In this document: positions 7,770 through 16,451 of the stretch, one piece after another
How positions within the stretch are numbered: the first letter of the stretch is position 1
How the letters are laid out: each line of letters begins with the position of its first letter
Notes under the pieces: generated by a model
Seen by the model: the letters and a program-made list of their open reading frames with translations, nothing else
Told to the model about the DNA's origin: nothing
Database searches by the model: none
Source: Streptomyces noursei ATCC 11455
GTDB taxonomy: Bacteria > Actinomycetota > Actinomycetes > Streptomycetales > Streptomycetaceae
NCBI RefSeq assembly: GCF_001704275.1
Contig: NZ_CP011533.1
Location: 3,348,001 to 3,412,000, forward strand
DNA: 64,000 bases
Direction of reading: 5' to 3'
Translations under genes and position numbers: made by a program

Positions 7770-8513
7770 ATGACCGCACGCCCCTCCCCCGCGCCCGCCG
7801 CCGGCGACTCCCCGCCGCCCGCCGCCCCCAGGATCCTGGTCGTCGACGACGAACCGGAGGTCCGCGCCGCCGTGGCGGACGGCCTCGCCGTCGAGGGCTA
7901 CGCGGTCCGCGGCGCCGCCGACGGCCTGGCCGCGCTCTCCGAGGTCGCCACCTGGCAGCCGGACGCCCTCGTCCTCGACGTGATGATGCCGGTGCTGGAC
8001 GGCCTGGCGGTCTGCCGCCGGCTGCGCGCCCTCGACGACCGCACCCCGATCCTGGTCCTGACCGCCCTGGACTCGGTCAGCGAACGGGTCGACGGCCTGG
8101 ACGCCGGCGCCGACGACTACCTGGTCAAGCCGTTCGCCCTGGACGAGTTGATCGCCCGGGTCCGCGCCCTGCTGCGGCGGGCCGCGGCCTCCGCCGCCGC
8201 CGACTCCCGACTGGCCTTCGCCGACCTGGTCGTCGATCCCGCCACCCGCAGCGGCCACCGCGGCGGCCGGCCGCTGGAGTTCAGCCGCACCGAGTACGCG
8301 CTGCTGGAGCTGCTGCTCCAGCACCCCGGCCAGGTGCTGCCGCGGGAGACGATCCTGGAGCGGGTCTGGGGCCGGGACTTCGGCCCGGACTCCAACTCCC
8401 TGGCCGTCTACATCGGTTATCTGCGCCGCAAGCTGGAGGCCGGCGGCGAGCCGCGGCTGGTGCACACCGTGCACGGCATCGGCTACCGCCTCGACCGGCC
8501 GGAGGGCGCGTGA
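7770..8513 (+). CDS. OmpR/PhoB-family response regulator
   Basis: 247-residue regulator. The receiver domain (about 20-135) has the acidic pair in VVDDEPE, the phospho-acceptor Asp70 in VLDVMMP, the conserved Thr in LVLTALD and Lys in YLVKPF. A winged-helix DNA-binding domain follows (about 150-245: [23 protein letters not shown] to [11 protein letters not shown]). TGGAG precedes the ATG. A histidine kinase gene follows after 73 bases, forming a two-component pair. Its most likely targets are itself and the divergent murG-like/epimerase operon through the 7731-7747 site. The signal is unknown. Confidence 0.93.
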   Translation: MTARPSPAPAAGDSPPPAAPRILVVDDEPEVRAAVADGLAVEGYAVRGAADGLAALSEVATWQPDALVLDVMMPVLDGLAVCRRLRALDDRTPILVLTALDSVSERVDGLDAGADDYLVKPFALDELIARVRALLRRAAASAAADSRLAFADLVVDPATRSGHRGGRPLEFSRTEYALLELLLQHPGQVLPRETILERVWGRDFGPDSNSLAVYIGYLRRKLEAGGEPRLVHTVHGIGYRLDRPEGA

Positions 8514-8586
8514 GCGAGCGGAGCGAGCTCATCCTGGGACGGCGCGCGCCGCGCGCATGCGAGGGCGGGCGAAGGGAGCCTTCGGT

Positions 8587-10005
8587 ATGAGTGGCCGGCG
8601 CCGCCTGGGCGGCCGCTGGGTCCGCCGTCGACCGCTGCGCACCCGGCTGGCGTTGGCCGCCTCCGCCGCGGTGGCGCTGGTCGCGGTCGGCGTCTGCGCG
8701 GCCGCGTTCGTCGTCCTGCGCGTGCAGATGACCCGTCAGCTCGACCTCAACCTGGCGCAGACCGCCACCCAGCTCCTCCAGCGGATGCGCGACTGGGGCC
8801 CGACCGCGGGCGACGCCTCCTGCCAGTACCCGGCCGCCGCCTGCGTCCAGATCGTCCCCGCCGACCGGGCCAAGGACGCCCGCGGCCCGTACGTCCTGCC
8901 GGTCTCCGCGGCCACCCGCGAGGTGGCCGCCGGCCACCGCACGCCCTACTACACCAACCTCACCGTCGCCTCCCACCCCGTCCGGGTGTTCACCACCCGC
9001 GTCCCCCACCGGGACGAGGTGCTCCAGGTGGGCCTGCGCTCCGACACCGTCGAACGCGGGGTGCGGCAGGCGGCCTGGGCGCTGGCCGCGGTCGGCGGCG
9101 CGGGCGTGCTGCTCGCCGCCGGCCTCGGCTACTGGGTCTCCCGCACGGGCCTGGCCCCGGTCGCCCGGCTCACCGCCACCGCGGAGCGGATCGCCACCAC
9201 CCGCGACCCCCGGCACCGCATCGACCTCCCGGCGGGACCGTCCGGCCACGAGGACGAGCTCACCCGGCTCGCCGCCAGCTTCAACACCATGCTCGGCGAA
9301 CTGGAGCAGTCCGTCACCGCCCAGCGCCGGCTGGTCGCCGACGCCTCCCACGAGCTGCGCACCCCGCTCACCGCGCTCCGCACCAACGCCGAACTCCTGG
9401 CCCGCGCCGACCGCCTGACGGATGCTCAGCGGGATCGGGCGGCGGGGGCACTGACCCGCCAGCTCCGCGAGGTCACCACCCTCGTCAACGACCTCATCGA
9501 GCTCGCCCGCGACGAGGAGCCCCGGCCGCTGCTCGAACAGGTCCGCCCGGCCACCCTGCTGGACCACGCGGTGGCAGCCGCCCGCGAACACTGGCCGAAC
9601 GTCGCCTTCACCCTCCACATCGCCCCCGAGGCGGCGGACACCACGCTCCCCGGCGTCCCCGCCCGACTGACCCGGCTGCTGTCCAACCTCCTGGACAACG
9701 CCGCCAAGTTCTCCCCGCCCGGCGGCCCGGTGGAGGCCGAACTCACGCCCGTGGCGGGCGAGTTGCACCTCACCGTCCGCGACCACGGCCCCGGGATCGC
9801 CGCGGACGACCTGCCGTACGTCTTCGACCGCTTCTACCGCGCCCAGGCCGCCCGGGCCCTGCCCGGCTCGGGCCTGGGCCTGGCCATGGCGCGGCAGATC
9901 GCGCGGGCGCACGGCGCCGAGCTCACCGCGGAGCAGGCGCCGGGCGGCGGCGCGCTGTTCCGCCTACGGATGCGGGGCGCGGAGCCCGCCACCGGGGCCG
10001 GGTGA
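8587..10005 (+). CDS. Sensor histidine kinase (HAMP, HisKA, HATPase)
   Basis: 472-residue inner-membrane kinase. TM1 is at ~20-46 and TM2 at ~163-185, and they bracket an extracytoplasmic sensor of about 115 residues with two cysteines (SCQYPAAAC). A HAMP linker follows TM2. The phosphorylated His255 lies in DASHELRTPL. The ATP-binding domain has the N box (LLDNAAKFS), G1 box (DHGPGIA) and G2 box (GSGLGLAM). The start at 8587 has GAAGGGAG upstream. It is the partner of the OmpR-type regulator just before it. The small cysteine-containing sensor domain does not match a ligand family I can name. Confidence 0.92.
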   Translation: MSGRRRLGGRWVRRRPLRTRLALAASAAVALVAVGVCAAAFVVLRVQMTRQLDLNLAQTATQLLQRMRDWGPTAGDASCQYPAAACVQIVPADRAKDARGPYVLPVSAATREVAAGHRTPYYTNLTVASHPVRVFTTRVPHRDEVLQVGLRSDTVERGVRQAAWALAAVGGAGVLLAAGLGYWVSRTGLAPVARLTATAERIATTRDPRHRIDLPAGPSGHEDELTRLAASFNTMLGELEQSVTAQRRLVADASHELRTPLTALRTNAELLARADRLTDAQRDRAAGALTRQLREVTTLVNDLIELARDEEPRPLLEQVRPATLLDHAVAAAREHWPNVAFTLHIAPEAADTTLPGVPARLTRLLSNLLDNAAKFSPPGGPVEAELTPVAGELHLTVRDHGPGIAADDLPYVFDRFYRAQAARALPGSGLGLAMARQIARAHGAELTAEQAPGGGALFRLRMRGAEPATGAG

Positions 10006-10095
10006 GGGGGCGGCACTCCGGCTCCCGATCCCCGGGCGGCGGCGCGGCCGGCCGCCCGGGACCGGCCGCTCCCGTCGCACCGACGGGCCCCAGGT

Positions 10096-10123
10096 CCCGT
10101 CCGACCCTGACCCGTCGGACGGG
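10096..10123. terminator. 10-bp hairpin between the kinase gene and icmA
   Basis: CCCGTCCGAC and GTCGGACGGG pair around an eight-base loop. The hairpin sits in the 120-bp gap between two convergent genes, ending three bases before the icmA stop. Confidence 0.65.
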
Positions 10124-10125
10124 CC

Positions 10126-11826
10126 CTAGAAGCCGGCCGGCTCGGTGTACGTCCCCCACTCGTCGCGCAGCGCGCCGCAGATCTCGCCGAGGGTCGCCTC
10201 CGCGCGGACGGCGTCCAGCATCGGCCCGATCATGTTGCGGTCGGCGCGGGCGGCGGCCAGCATCTCCTTCAGCGCGGCCTGCACCCGGGCGTCGTCGCGG
10301 GCCGCCTTGCGCTCGGCGAGGACCCGCACCTGCTCCCGCTCGACCTCGTGGCTGACCCGCAGGATCTCCAGGTCGCCGGTGACGGAGCCCTCGTGGCAGT
10401 TGACGCCGACGACCCTCTTGTCACCCTTCTCCAGGGCCTGCTGGTAGCGGAACGCGGACTCGGCGATCTCGCCGGTGAACCAGCCGTCCTCGATGCCCCG
10501 CAGGATGCCGGAGGTGATCGGACCGATCGGGTGCTGCCCGTTCGGCACCGCCCGCGCCCCGCGCTCCGTTATCTGCGCGAAGATCTTCTCGGCGTCCGCC
10601 TCGATCCGGTCGGTCAGCGCCTCGATGTACCAGGAACCGCCCAGCGGGTCGGCGACGTTGGCGACGCCGGTCTCCTCCATCAGCACCTGCTGGGTGCGCA
10701 GGGCGATCTCCGCGGCCTGCTCACTGGGCAGCGCCAGGGTCTCGTCCAGGGCGTTGGTGTGCAGCGAGTTGGTGCCGCCGAGCACCGCCGCCAGCGCCTC
10801 CACCGCGGTGCGGACGACGTTGTTGTACGGCTGCTGGGCGGTGAGCGAGACGCCGGCGGTCTGGGTGTGGAACCGCAGCCACTGCGCCTTCTCGGTGCGG
10901 GCGCCGTAGACGTCGCGCATCCAGCGGGCCCAGATCCGGCGCGCGGCGCGGAACTTGGCGATCTCCTCGAAGAAGTCCACATGGGCGTCGAAGAAGAACG
11001 ACAGGCCGGGCGCGAAGGTGTCGACGTCCAGTCCGCGGGAGAGGCCCAGCTCGACGTAGCCGAAGCCGTCGGCGAGGGTGTAGGCCAGCTCCTGGGCGGC
11101 CGTCGCGCCGGCCTCCCGGATGTGGTAGCCGGAGACCGACAGCGGCTTGTAGGCGGGGATGCCGTGCGCGCAGTGCTCCATCAGGTCACCGATCAACCGC
11201 AGGTGCGGCTCGGGCTGGAAGAGCCACTCCTTCTGCGCGATGTACTCCTTGAAGATGTCGGTCTGGAGGGTGCCGTTGAGCACCGCCGGATCGACGCCCT
11301 GGCGCTCGGCGGCGACCAGGTACATGCAGAAGACCGGCACGGCGGGCCCGCTGATCGTCATGGACGTCGTGACGTCGCCGAGCGGGATGTCCTCGAACAG
11401 GACCTCCATGTCGGCCGCCGAGTCGATGGCGACACCGCAGTGCCCGACCTCGCCGAGCGAGCGCGGGTCGTCGGAGTCCCGCCCCATCAGCGTCGGCATG
11501 TCGAACGCCACCGAGAGGCCACCGCCGCCGGCCTTGAGGATCATCTTGTAGCGCTCGTTGGTCTGCTGGGCGTTGCCGAAGCCGGCGAACTGGCGGATCG
11601 TCCATGTCCGACCGCGGTAGCCGGTCGGGTACAGGCCGCGCGTGAAGGGGTACTCCCCCGGCCATCCGATCCGCTCGAACCCCTCGACCGAGTCGCCGGG
11701 GCGCGGCCCGTACGCCGGCTCGACGGGGTCGCCGGAGAGCGTGGTGAAGTCGGCGTCGCGCTTCCGGGCGGTGTCGTACCGGGCCTGCCAGCGGCGGCGG
11801 CCCTCTTCGATCGCGTCAGCGTCCAT
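10126..11826 (-). CDS. icmA: Isobutyryl-CoA mutase large subunit
   Basis: 566 residues, the length I recall for Streptomyces IcmA. It interconverts isobutyryl-CoA and n-butyryl-CoA with adenosylcobalamin, linking valine and fatty-acid catabolism to polyketide precursors. The acyl-CoA-binding TIM barrel is complete ([32 protein letters not shown]). Two residues separate ICM from methylmalonyl-CoA mutase: Phe80 (Tyr in MCM) and Gln198 (Arg in MCM). Both are present here (RQF at 80, IAQKE with Q at 198), so this is icmA and not mutB. The ATG at 11826 has no ribosome-binding site, and a palindrome overlaps the likely promoter. The B12-binding small subunit IcmB is not in the window. MeaB, acetyl-CoA acetyltransferase and methylmalonyl-CoA epimerase genes lie within 10 kb. 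Confidence 0.93.
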   Translation of the reverse strand: MDADAIEEGRRRWQARYDTARKRDADFTTLSGDPVEPAYGPRPGDSVEGFERIGWPGEYPFTRGLYPTGYRGRTWTIRQFAGFGNAQQTNERYKMILKAGGGGLSVAFDMPTLMGRDSDDPRSLGEVGHCGVAIDSAADMEVLFEDIPLGDVTTSMTISGPAVPVFCMYLVAAERQGVDPAVLNGTLQTDIFKEYIAQKEWLFQPEPHLRLIGDLMEHCAHGIPAYKPLSVSGYHIREAGATAAQELAYTLADGFGYVELGLSRGLDVDTFAPGLSFFFDAHVDFFEEIAKFRAARRIWARWMRDVYGARTEKAQWLRFHTQTAGVSLTAQQPYNNVVRTAVEALAAVLGGTNSLHTNALDETLALPSEQAAEIALRTQQVLMEETGVANVADPLGGSWYIEALTDRIEADAEKIFAQITERGARAVPNGQHPIGPITSGILRGIEDGWFTGEIAESAFRYQQALEKGDKRVVGVNCHEGSVTGDLEILRVSHEVEREQVRVLAERKAARDDARVQAALKEMLAAARADRNMIGPMLDAVRAEATLGEICGALRDEWGTYTEPAGF

Positions 11827-11837
11827 GCCAATGAATT

Positions 11838-11855
11838 TACTAGGACGTCCTACTA
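11838..11855 (-). promoter_or_regulatory. Palindrome TAGGACGTCCTA in the icmA promoter region
   Basis: The 12-bp core at 11841-11852 is a perfect palindrome; TAC/CTA flanks extend the symmetry with one mismatch per side. On the minus strand it reads into TAGTAA about ten bases upstream of the icmA ATG, so it overlaps or abuts the -10 region. This suits a repressor or activator operator for a CoA-metabolism gene. Confidence 0.5.
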
Positions 11856-11998
11856 TCTGTCGATGGGAATCGGCCCCGAACCCTCCCCGACACCCGCCGG
11901 GGCGGCCCCCTAGGGGACGCGCATTCCCCCACCGGGGGGCTGCCCGGCACCCGCGCGGCGGAAACGCCGTGGACGACACGGCCCCGGACAGCACAAAC

Positions 11999-12025
11999 GC
12001 GCCCCTCCCGCAACGGGAGAGGCGC
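11999..12025 (-). terminator. 12-bp hairpin downstream of the first DUF3817 gene
   Basis: GCGCCCCTCCCG pairs with CGGGAGAGGCGC across a three-base loop with one G-U pair. It lies 50 bases after the stop of the minus-strand DUF3817 gene. Confidence 0.6.
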
Positions 12026-12073
12026 GGCGCGTGCGACCGGAGAGGCGCGGGCCCTACGGCCCGGCCGCCGCCG

Positions 12074-12406
12074 TCAGACCTTGACCGGCTCCGGCTCGGC
12101 CTTCGCCAGCAGCGGCGTGACCTCGCGGACCACGTTGCGCTCCACGAAGAACGCGGCGGTCGGGATCGTCCCGGAGATCAGCACCCACAGCAGCTTGCCG
12201 AACGGCCAGCGCGCCTTCGAGCCGAGGTCGAAGGCGAAGATCAGGTAGATGATGTAGAGCACGCCGTGGACCTGCGCGACGACGAGGGTCAGGTCCTTGC
12301 CGATCCCGAAGCCGTACTTGAAAACCATGCAGGCGCACAGGACGAGCAACATGACGGCGGTCACATAGGCCATGACCCGGTAGCGGGTCAGCACGCTCTT
12401 TCTCAT
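12074..12406 (-). CDS. DUF3817 family membrane protein
   Basis: 110-residue membrane protein with three hydrophobic segments (about 13-33, 40-60 and 70-88) and a charged C-terminus (VERNVVREVTPLLAKAEPEPVKV). The motif HGVLYIIYLIFAFDLGSKARWPFGK is typical of DUF3817, a family of small actinobacterial membrane proteins of unknown function. There is no ribosome-binding site. TACGCT lies seven bases before the ATG, which points to a leaderless message, and a 25-codon ORF from upstream ends in an ATGA overlap with this start. A paralogue lies at 15851-16201. Confidence 0.85.
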   Translation of the reverse strand: MRKSVLTRYRVMAYVTAVMLLVLCACMVFKYGFGIGKDLTLVVAQVHGVLYIIYLIFAFDLGSKARWPFGKLLWVLISGTIPTAAFFVERNVVREVTPLLAKAEPEPVKV

Positions 12407-12480
12407 GACGACGAGCGTAACCGCTCACCGAAACCCCGCGTCGGCGGGGAGGACGCAATCACCCGGTACCGAGTGAGCAC
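12403..12480 (-). CDS. Possible 25-residue leader peptide overlapping the DUF3817 start
   Basis: A GTG at 12480 opens a short frame whose TGA overlaps the ATG of the DUF3817 gene (ATGA). Its first residues, VLTRYRVI, nearly repeat residues 5-12 of the DUF3817 protein (VLTRYRVM). The DNA differences between the two copies fall at third codon positions (for example CTC/CTG, ACT/ACC, CGG/CGC). This could be a coupled leader, the remnant of a duplicated gene start, or the trace of an older start site. No good ribosome-binding site precedes it. Confidence 0.35.
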   Translation of the reverse strand: MLTRYRVIASSPPTRGFGERLRSSS

Positions 12481-12536
12481 TCTGGACGGACCACCCCCGC
12501 GTACGCAGGGCACAAGCGCGCCGACCCGCAGAGACA

Positions 12537-13061
12537 CTACCCCGCAGGCTCGGCCCGGTCCTCGAAATCCTTGGCCGCCACCCGCAGCGGACGCAGCAGC
12601 GCGAAGATCTCCGCGCACTCCTCGGCGTCGTACGCCCATAGCCCGAAGTCCATCGCCATCAGGTCGCGGGTGGCCGCGTCGCACACCTCGCGGCCCTTGT
12701 CCGTGATGGACGCCAGGGTGCCCCGGCCGTCGTTCGGGTTGGGCCGCTTGGCGACCAGGCCCGACTTCACCAGCCGGTCCACCGTGTTGGTCACCGAGGT
12801 GGGGTGCACCATCAGACGCTCGCCGATCTTCGACATCGGCAGCTCGCCCGCCTTGGAGAACGTCAGCAGCACCAGCGCCTCGTAGCGCGCGAAGGTCAGT
12901 CCGTACGGCTTGACCACCGCGTCCACCTCGGACAGCAGGATCTGCTGGGCCCGCATGATCGAGGTGATCGCGGCCATGGAGGGCACGGAGCCCCATCGCT
13001 GCTTCCAGAGTTCGTCGGCGCGAGCGATGGGGTCAAAGGCAAGGCTGAGCGGCTTCGGCAC
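12537..13061 (-). CDS. MarR-family transcriptional regulator
   Basis: 174-residue winged-helix regulator. The DNA-binding part is LPMSKIGERLMVHPTSVTNTVDRLVKSGLVAKRPNPNDGRGTLASITDKGREV (about residues 75-128), with flanking dimerisation helices. The GTG start has no ribosome-binding site, but TAGGGT lies seven bases upstream and CTGACC seventeen bases before that, which fits a leaderless SigA-type promoter. It is upstream of, and codirectional with, the DUF3817 gene. The effector is unknown. The convergent-looking exporter gene next door is on the same strand, 57 bases upstream. Confidence 0.9.
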   Translation of the reverse strand: MPKPLSLAFDPIARADELWKQRWGSVPSMAAITSIMRAQQILLSEVDAVVKPYGLTFARYEALVLLTFSKAGELPMSKIGERLMVHPTSVTNTVDRLVKSGLVAKRPNPNDGRGTLASITDKGREVCDAATRDLMAMDFGLWAYDAEECAEIFALLRPLRVAAKDFEDRAEPAG

Positions 13062-13117
13062 GCTTCCGACCCTACCCGGCGGTCATATGCTGGTCAGCCC
13101 TGTCTCAACTTTCGGTC

Positions 13118-14464
13118 TCAGGGAGTGGCCGGTATCGGCCCGCCGGACCGCGCCGTCCGCGCCCCGGAGCGCCGTACCTCGGCGATCACCGCCAGCACGG
13201 CCGCGACCCCCAGCACCCCCGCCGCCGGCATCACCACCGGCAGCGGCGCGTACTCGGCGGCCACCCCGGCCAGCCCCATCGCCAGCCCCATGATCGTCAT
13301 CCGGCCCGCCTGCATCACGGTCATCGCCTGCCCCAGCAACTCCTCGGGGACCGCGGCGACGAACCACCGGTCCACGCCGAAGTTGTACGAGATGCCGGTG
13401 CCGGTCAGCACCAGCAGCACCAGGGCCCAGCCCAGCGACGGCCGGGCGGCGAACCCGAGGGAGGGCAGCACCGCGAACACCCCCATGGGGAAGGTCAGCC
13501 GCGTCCGGGCACGCGGCCCCAGGAGCGTCCCCACCAGGGTCTCGGCGACCACCGCCCCGACCGGCATCCCGCACATCAGGAGCCCCTGCCCGGCCGGGCC
13601 CACCCCCAGCAGGTCCCCGTACGGGACGAGCAGCGCCTCCGGGACGACCACCAGCGCCGGCGGCACCCAGGTGAGCAGCAGCAGCGCCCGGATCGGCCGG
13701 TCGGCCAGCAGTCGCCGGGTGCCGGCCCACGAGGCGCCCAGCAGGGCGCCACCGGCCCTCCCCGCCGTCACCCGGCCTCCGCGGGCCGGGCGGGCGGCGG
13801 TCCCCAGCCGCAGCAGCAGCGCCGAGGCGGTGAACGTCGCCGCGGTGATGCCGAGCACCGCGCCCGGTGTGACGGCGGCCAGCAGCAGTCCCCCGGCGGC
13901 GAACCCGGCCAACTGCGCGCCCTGGTTGACGATCCGGATCAGCGAGCGCCCCAGGACGAACGGCTCGCCCTCGCCGAGGATGTCGCCGAGCGTCCCGGCC
14001 CGGGTGCCGGCGAAGACCGGCGCGACCGCCGCGATCGCGCAGCGCAACCCGAGCAGGACGACCACCGGCGTCCCGGGCAGCACCATCGCCGCGGCGGCCA
14101 GCGCACACACCGCGTCGCAGACGACCAGCACCCGCCGGGCCGGGTAGCGGTCGGCGACGGCCGACAGCAGGGTCCCGCCAAGGAGGTACGGCAGCAGGCC
14201 GAGCGCGAAGGTCAGCGCGCTGAACAGCGGCGAGTCGGTGAGCCGGTAGACGAGGACGGAGAGCGCGATCTCGCAGACCACCACGCCCAGGGAGGAGAGC
14301 AGATGGGCGGCGAAGACGAAGCGGAATTCGGGGACGGCGAAGACGGCGCGGTAGCCCGTGCCGGTCGGCCCGGCGGCGTCCGGGGCGGGCGGACCGCCAG
14401 GGCCGGAGGCTGGCGGGCAGGCGGGAGCGGGGCCCCGTCGTGCGGGCCCGGAAGGCGTCGGCAT
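13118..14464 (-). CDS. Major facilitator superfamily exporter
   Basis: 448-residue membrane transporter with about twelve hydrophobic segments and a Pro/Ala-rich N-terminal tail of ~35 residues. The MFS loop between TM2 and TM3 reads GTLLSAVADRYPARRVLV. It resembles drug or macrolide efflux proteins of the MFS_3 type; the substrate is unknown. The ATG at 14464 faces the ArsR-type regulator across 79 bp, with a perfect inverted repeat between them, so the regulator probably controls this exporter. Confidence 0.85.
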   Translation of the reverse strand: MPTPSGPARRGPAPACPPASGPGGPPAPDAAGPTGTGYRAVFAVPEFRFVFAAHLLSSLGVVVCEIALSVLVYRLTDSPLFSALTFALGLLPYLLGGTLLSAVADRYPARRVLVVCDAVCALAAAAMVLPGTPVVVLLGLRCAIAAVAPVFAGTRAGTLGDILGEGEPFVLGRSLIRIVNQGAQLAGFAAGGLLLAAVTPGAVLGITAATFTASALLLRLGTAARPARGGRVTAGRAGGALLGASWAGTRRLLADRPIRALLLLTWVPPALVVVPEALLVPYGDLLGVGPAGQGLLMCGMPVGAVVAETLVGTLLGPRARTRLTFPMGVFAVLPSLGFAARPSLGWALVLLVLTGTGISYNFGVDRWFVAAVPEELLGQAMTVMQAGRMTIMGLAMGLAGVAAEYAPLPVVMPAAGVLGVAAVLAVIAEVRRSGARTARSGGPIPATP

Positions 14465-14501
14465 GGAGTCAGGCTGCCGACGCCGCCGGACGGACCGTAG
14501 T

Positions 14502-14521
14502 CTTTCGGCTCCAGCCGAAAG
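14502..14521. promoter_or_regulatory. Operator-like inverted repeat CTTTCGGCT-CC-AGCCGAAAG
   Basis: Perfect nine-base arms with a two-base centre, midway between the divergent MFS and ArsR-type genes. TAGTCT overlaps its left edge and may be a -10 element for the rightward gene. The position strongly suggests the binding site of the ArsR-type protein. Confidence 0.65.
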
Positions 14522-14543
14522 TCGGTGAGGGGAGGGCCCGGCG

Positions 14544-15533
14544 GTGCCGCTGGAGCTGCATTTCGGCGCGGACGACCTGCTGCGGATCCGGTTCGCGATC
14601 TCGCCGCTGTGCGAGACCCATGAGGCGCTGCGGACCCTGCGGCGCACCGACCGGCACGGCTACCACCTGCCGTGGCTGCGGCGGATGCGGGAGCGGGTGG
14701 CGGGGCTGGACCTGTCGCCGGTGTGGCTGTTCATGCCGTCGTCGCCGCCCGGTTACACCCCCGATTTCCTGGGCCGGCCGCCGGAGGTGCCGCTGGCGGA
14801 CTTCGCCGCGGAGCTGGCACGCCTACGGGCCACCGATCCGGCGCTGGCCCGCGCCGAGATGGCCAAGTCGCTGGCCTGTACGCCGGGGGCGGCACGGTCG
14901 CCGCGCGGCCGGGCGGCGCTGGCCGACCCGGCGCGGGCGGTGCAGGAGCTGGCGGACGTCACCGAACGGGCCTGGGAGGCCCTGGTGGCCCCCGACTGGC
15001 CCCGGCTGCGGACGCTGCTGGAGGCCGAAATCACCTATCGCTCGCACCAGTTGGCGAGCGGTGGGCTGCGCCTCCTGTTCACCGATCTGCACCCGCGGCT
15101 GTCCTGGTCGGACGACGGCACGCTGACCGTCCGCACCCGCACGGACTTCGCGCAGATGCAGGACCTGGACGGGCGGGGGGTGCTGCTGCTGCCGAGCGTG
15201 TTCGTGTGGCCGGACGTGATCAGCGGTTTCGACCCGCCGTGGCAGCCGACGGTGATCTACCCGGCGCGCGGCATCGGCGGGCTGTGGCAGGAGCCGGCCG
15301 GCGGCCCGGCGCTGGCCCGCCTGCTGGGCGCCAACCGGGCCGCGGTGCTGACCGCGCTGGACGCGCCGGCGACGACCTCGGCGCTGGCGCACCGGCTGGG
15401 GCTGGCCGTCTCGTCGGTCTCGGCGCACCTGTCCGTGCTGCGCGACGCCGGGCTGCTGACCTCGCGCCGGCACGGTCACCAGGTGCGCTACGAGCGGACG
15501 CCGCTGGGCATCGCCCTGATGGCCGGCGGCTGA
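14544..15533 (+). CDS. ArsR-type winged-helix regulator with N-terminal DUF5937 domain
   Basis: 329 residues. The first ~240 residues (LELHFGADDLLRIRFAISPLCETHEALRTL) are typical of the DUF5937 domain that precedes an ArsR helix-turn-helix in many Streptomyces regulators. The C-terminal DNA-binding part is ATTSALAHRLGLAVSSVSAHLSVLRDAGLLTSRRHGHQVRYERT (about 275-318). No metal-binding Cys cluster is visible, so metal sensing is unlikely. The start is GTG at 14544, after GAGGGGAGGG. It diverges from the MFS exporter and is probably its repressor. Confidence 0.87.
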   Translation: MPLELHFGADDLLRIRFAISPLCETHEALRTLRRTDRHGYHLPWLRRMRERVAGLDLSPVWLFMPSSPPGYTPDFLGRPPEVPLADFAAELARLRATDPALARAEMAKSLACTPGAARSPRGRAALADPARAVQELADVTERAWEALVAPDWPRLRTLLEAEITYRSHQLASGGLRLLFTDLHPRLSWSDDGTLTVRTRTDFAQMQDLDGRGVLLLPSVFVWPDVISGFDPPWQPTVIYPARGIGGLWQEPAGGPALARLLGANRAAVLTALDAPATTSALAHRLGLAVSSVSAHLSVLRDAGLLTSRRHGHQVRYERTPLGIALMAGG

Positions 15534-15545
15534 CGGTCGGGCCCG

Positions 15546-15854
15546 TCAGGAGCCCTGTTCGTCCCCGGCCAGATAGCGCTCGACGGTCTCCACCTTCGAG
15601 GTGAGGCCGTCGGTGACGCCCGGCCGGATGTCGGCCTTGAGCACCAGCGAGACCCGCCCGGCGCGCGCCTCGACGGCGGCCACCGCGCGCTTGACGACGT
15701 CCATGACCTCGTCCCACTCGCCCTCGACGGAGGTGAACATCGCATCGGTGCGGTTGGGCAGGCCGGACTCGCGGACGACCCGGACGGCGTCGGCGACGTA
15801 CTCGCCGACGTCCTCGCCGACGCCCAGCGGGCTCACGGAGAAGGCGACGATCAT
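15546..15854 (-). CDS. MTH1187/YkoF-like thiamine-binding family protein
   Basis: 102-residue protein with the beta-alpha-beta layout of the MTH1187 family ([11 protein letters not shown] at the start; [28 protein letters not shown] in the middle). Family members bind thiamine or a related molecule and form tetramers; their role is not well defined. The ATG overlaps the TGA of the upstream DUF3817 gene (ATGA at 15851-15854), so the two are coupled. It ends 12 bases from the ArsR-type gene on the other strand. Confidence 0.82.
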   Translation of the reverse strand: MIVAFSVSPLGVGEDVGEYVADAVRVVRESGLPNRTDAMFTSVEGEWDEVMDVVKRAVAAVEARAGRVSLVLKADIRPGVTDGLTSKVETVERYLAGDEQGS

Positions 15855-16201
15855 GCGTTGACCGTACCTTCCCGGCGGGCGCGGGCGGCGATCACACCGG
15901 CCTCCTCCTCGCGCTTGAGCACCTTGTCCGCGTACAGGCCGCCGAACGGCAGGACCGCGAGGACGAAGAAGAACGCGACCCGCTTGAAGGGCCACTTGGT
16001 GCGGTTCCAGGCGTCCAGGAGCAGCACCAGGAAGATGGTGAACAGGATGCCGTGCAGCAGGCCGAGGGGCATGACGAGCTTGTCGTAGCCCAGGAAGATC
16101 CGGAAGCCCGTGCCGAATATCAGCAGCGCCGGGAAGGAGAGCGCCTCCGGGATGGATGCCAGGCGCAGGCGGTGCAGGGCGGCGGCGGTCTTGATGTCCA
16201 C
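15851..16201 (-). CDS. DUF3817 family membrane protein (second copy)
   Basis: 116-residue paralogue of the protein at 12074-12406, with three hydrophobic segments and the family motif [28 protein letters not shown]. The GTG at 16201 was chosen because ACGAGG lies just upstream and the protein then begins as family members do ([26 protein letters not shown]). Longer frames upstream have no start signal. It is coupled to the MTH1187-type gene by an ATGA overlap. The function is unknown. Confidence 0.82.
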   Translation of the reverse strand: MDIKTAAALHRLRLASIPEALSFPALLIFGTGFRIFLGYDKLVMPLGLLHGILFTIFLVLLLDAWNRTKWPFKRVAFFFVLAVLPFGGLYADKVLKREEEAGVIAARARREGTVNA

Positions 16202-16451
16202 GGGAACCTCGTTCGGGCGGAGGGGGAGGCGGGCGTCACATTGCTTGTGCAAGAGTTCACAAGCGTCCGCCCCATTGTTACAGCCGCTCCGGCGATCACT
16301 GCGCCCGGGGCGGTCGGGCGCACACGGACCGCTGCCCGCGGGCGAGCGGGGCGCGGACGGGGTCGATCCGGGCGGGCTCCGGGAAAGGTCGGGGCCGACT
16401 CCGGGACAAAGGCCCTGTCCTGCCCGCCCCGCGCCCACTACCGTCTGCCCC

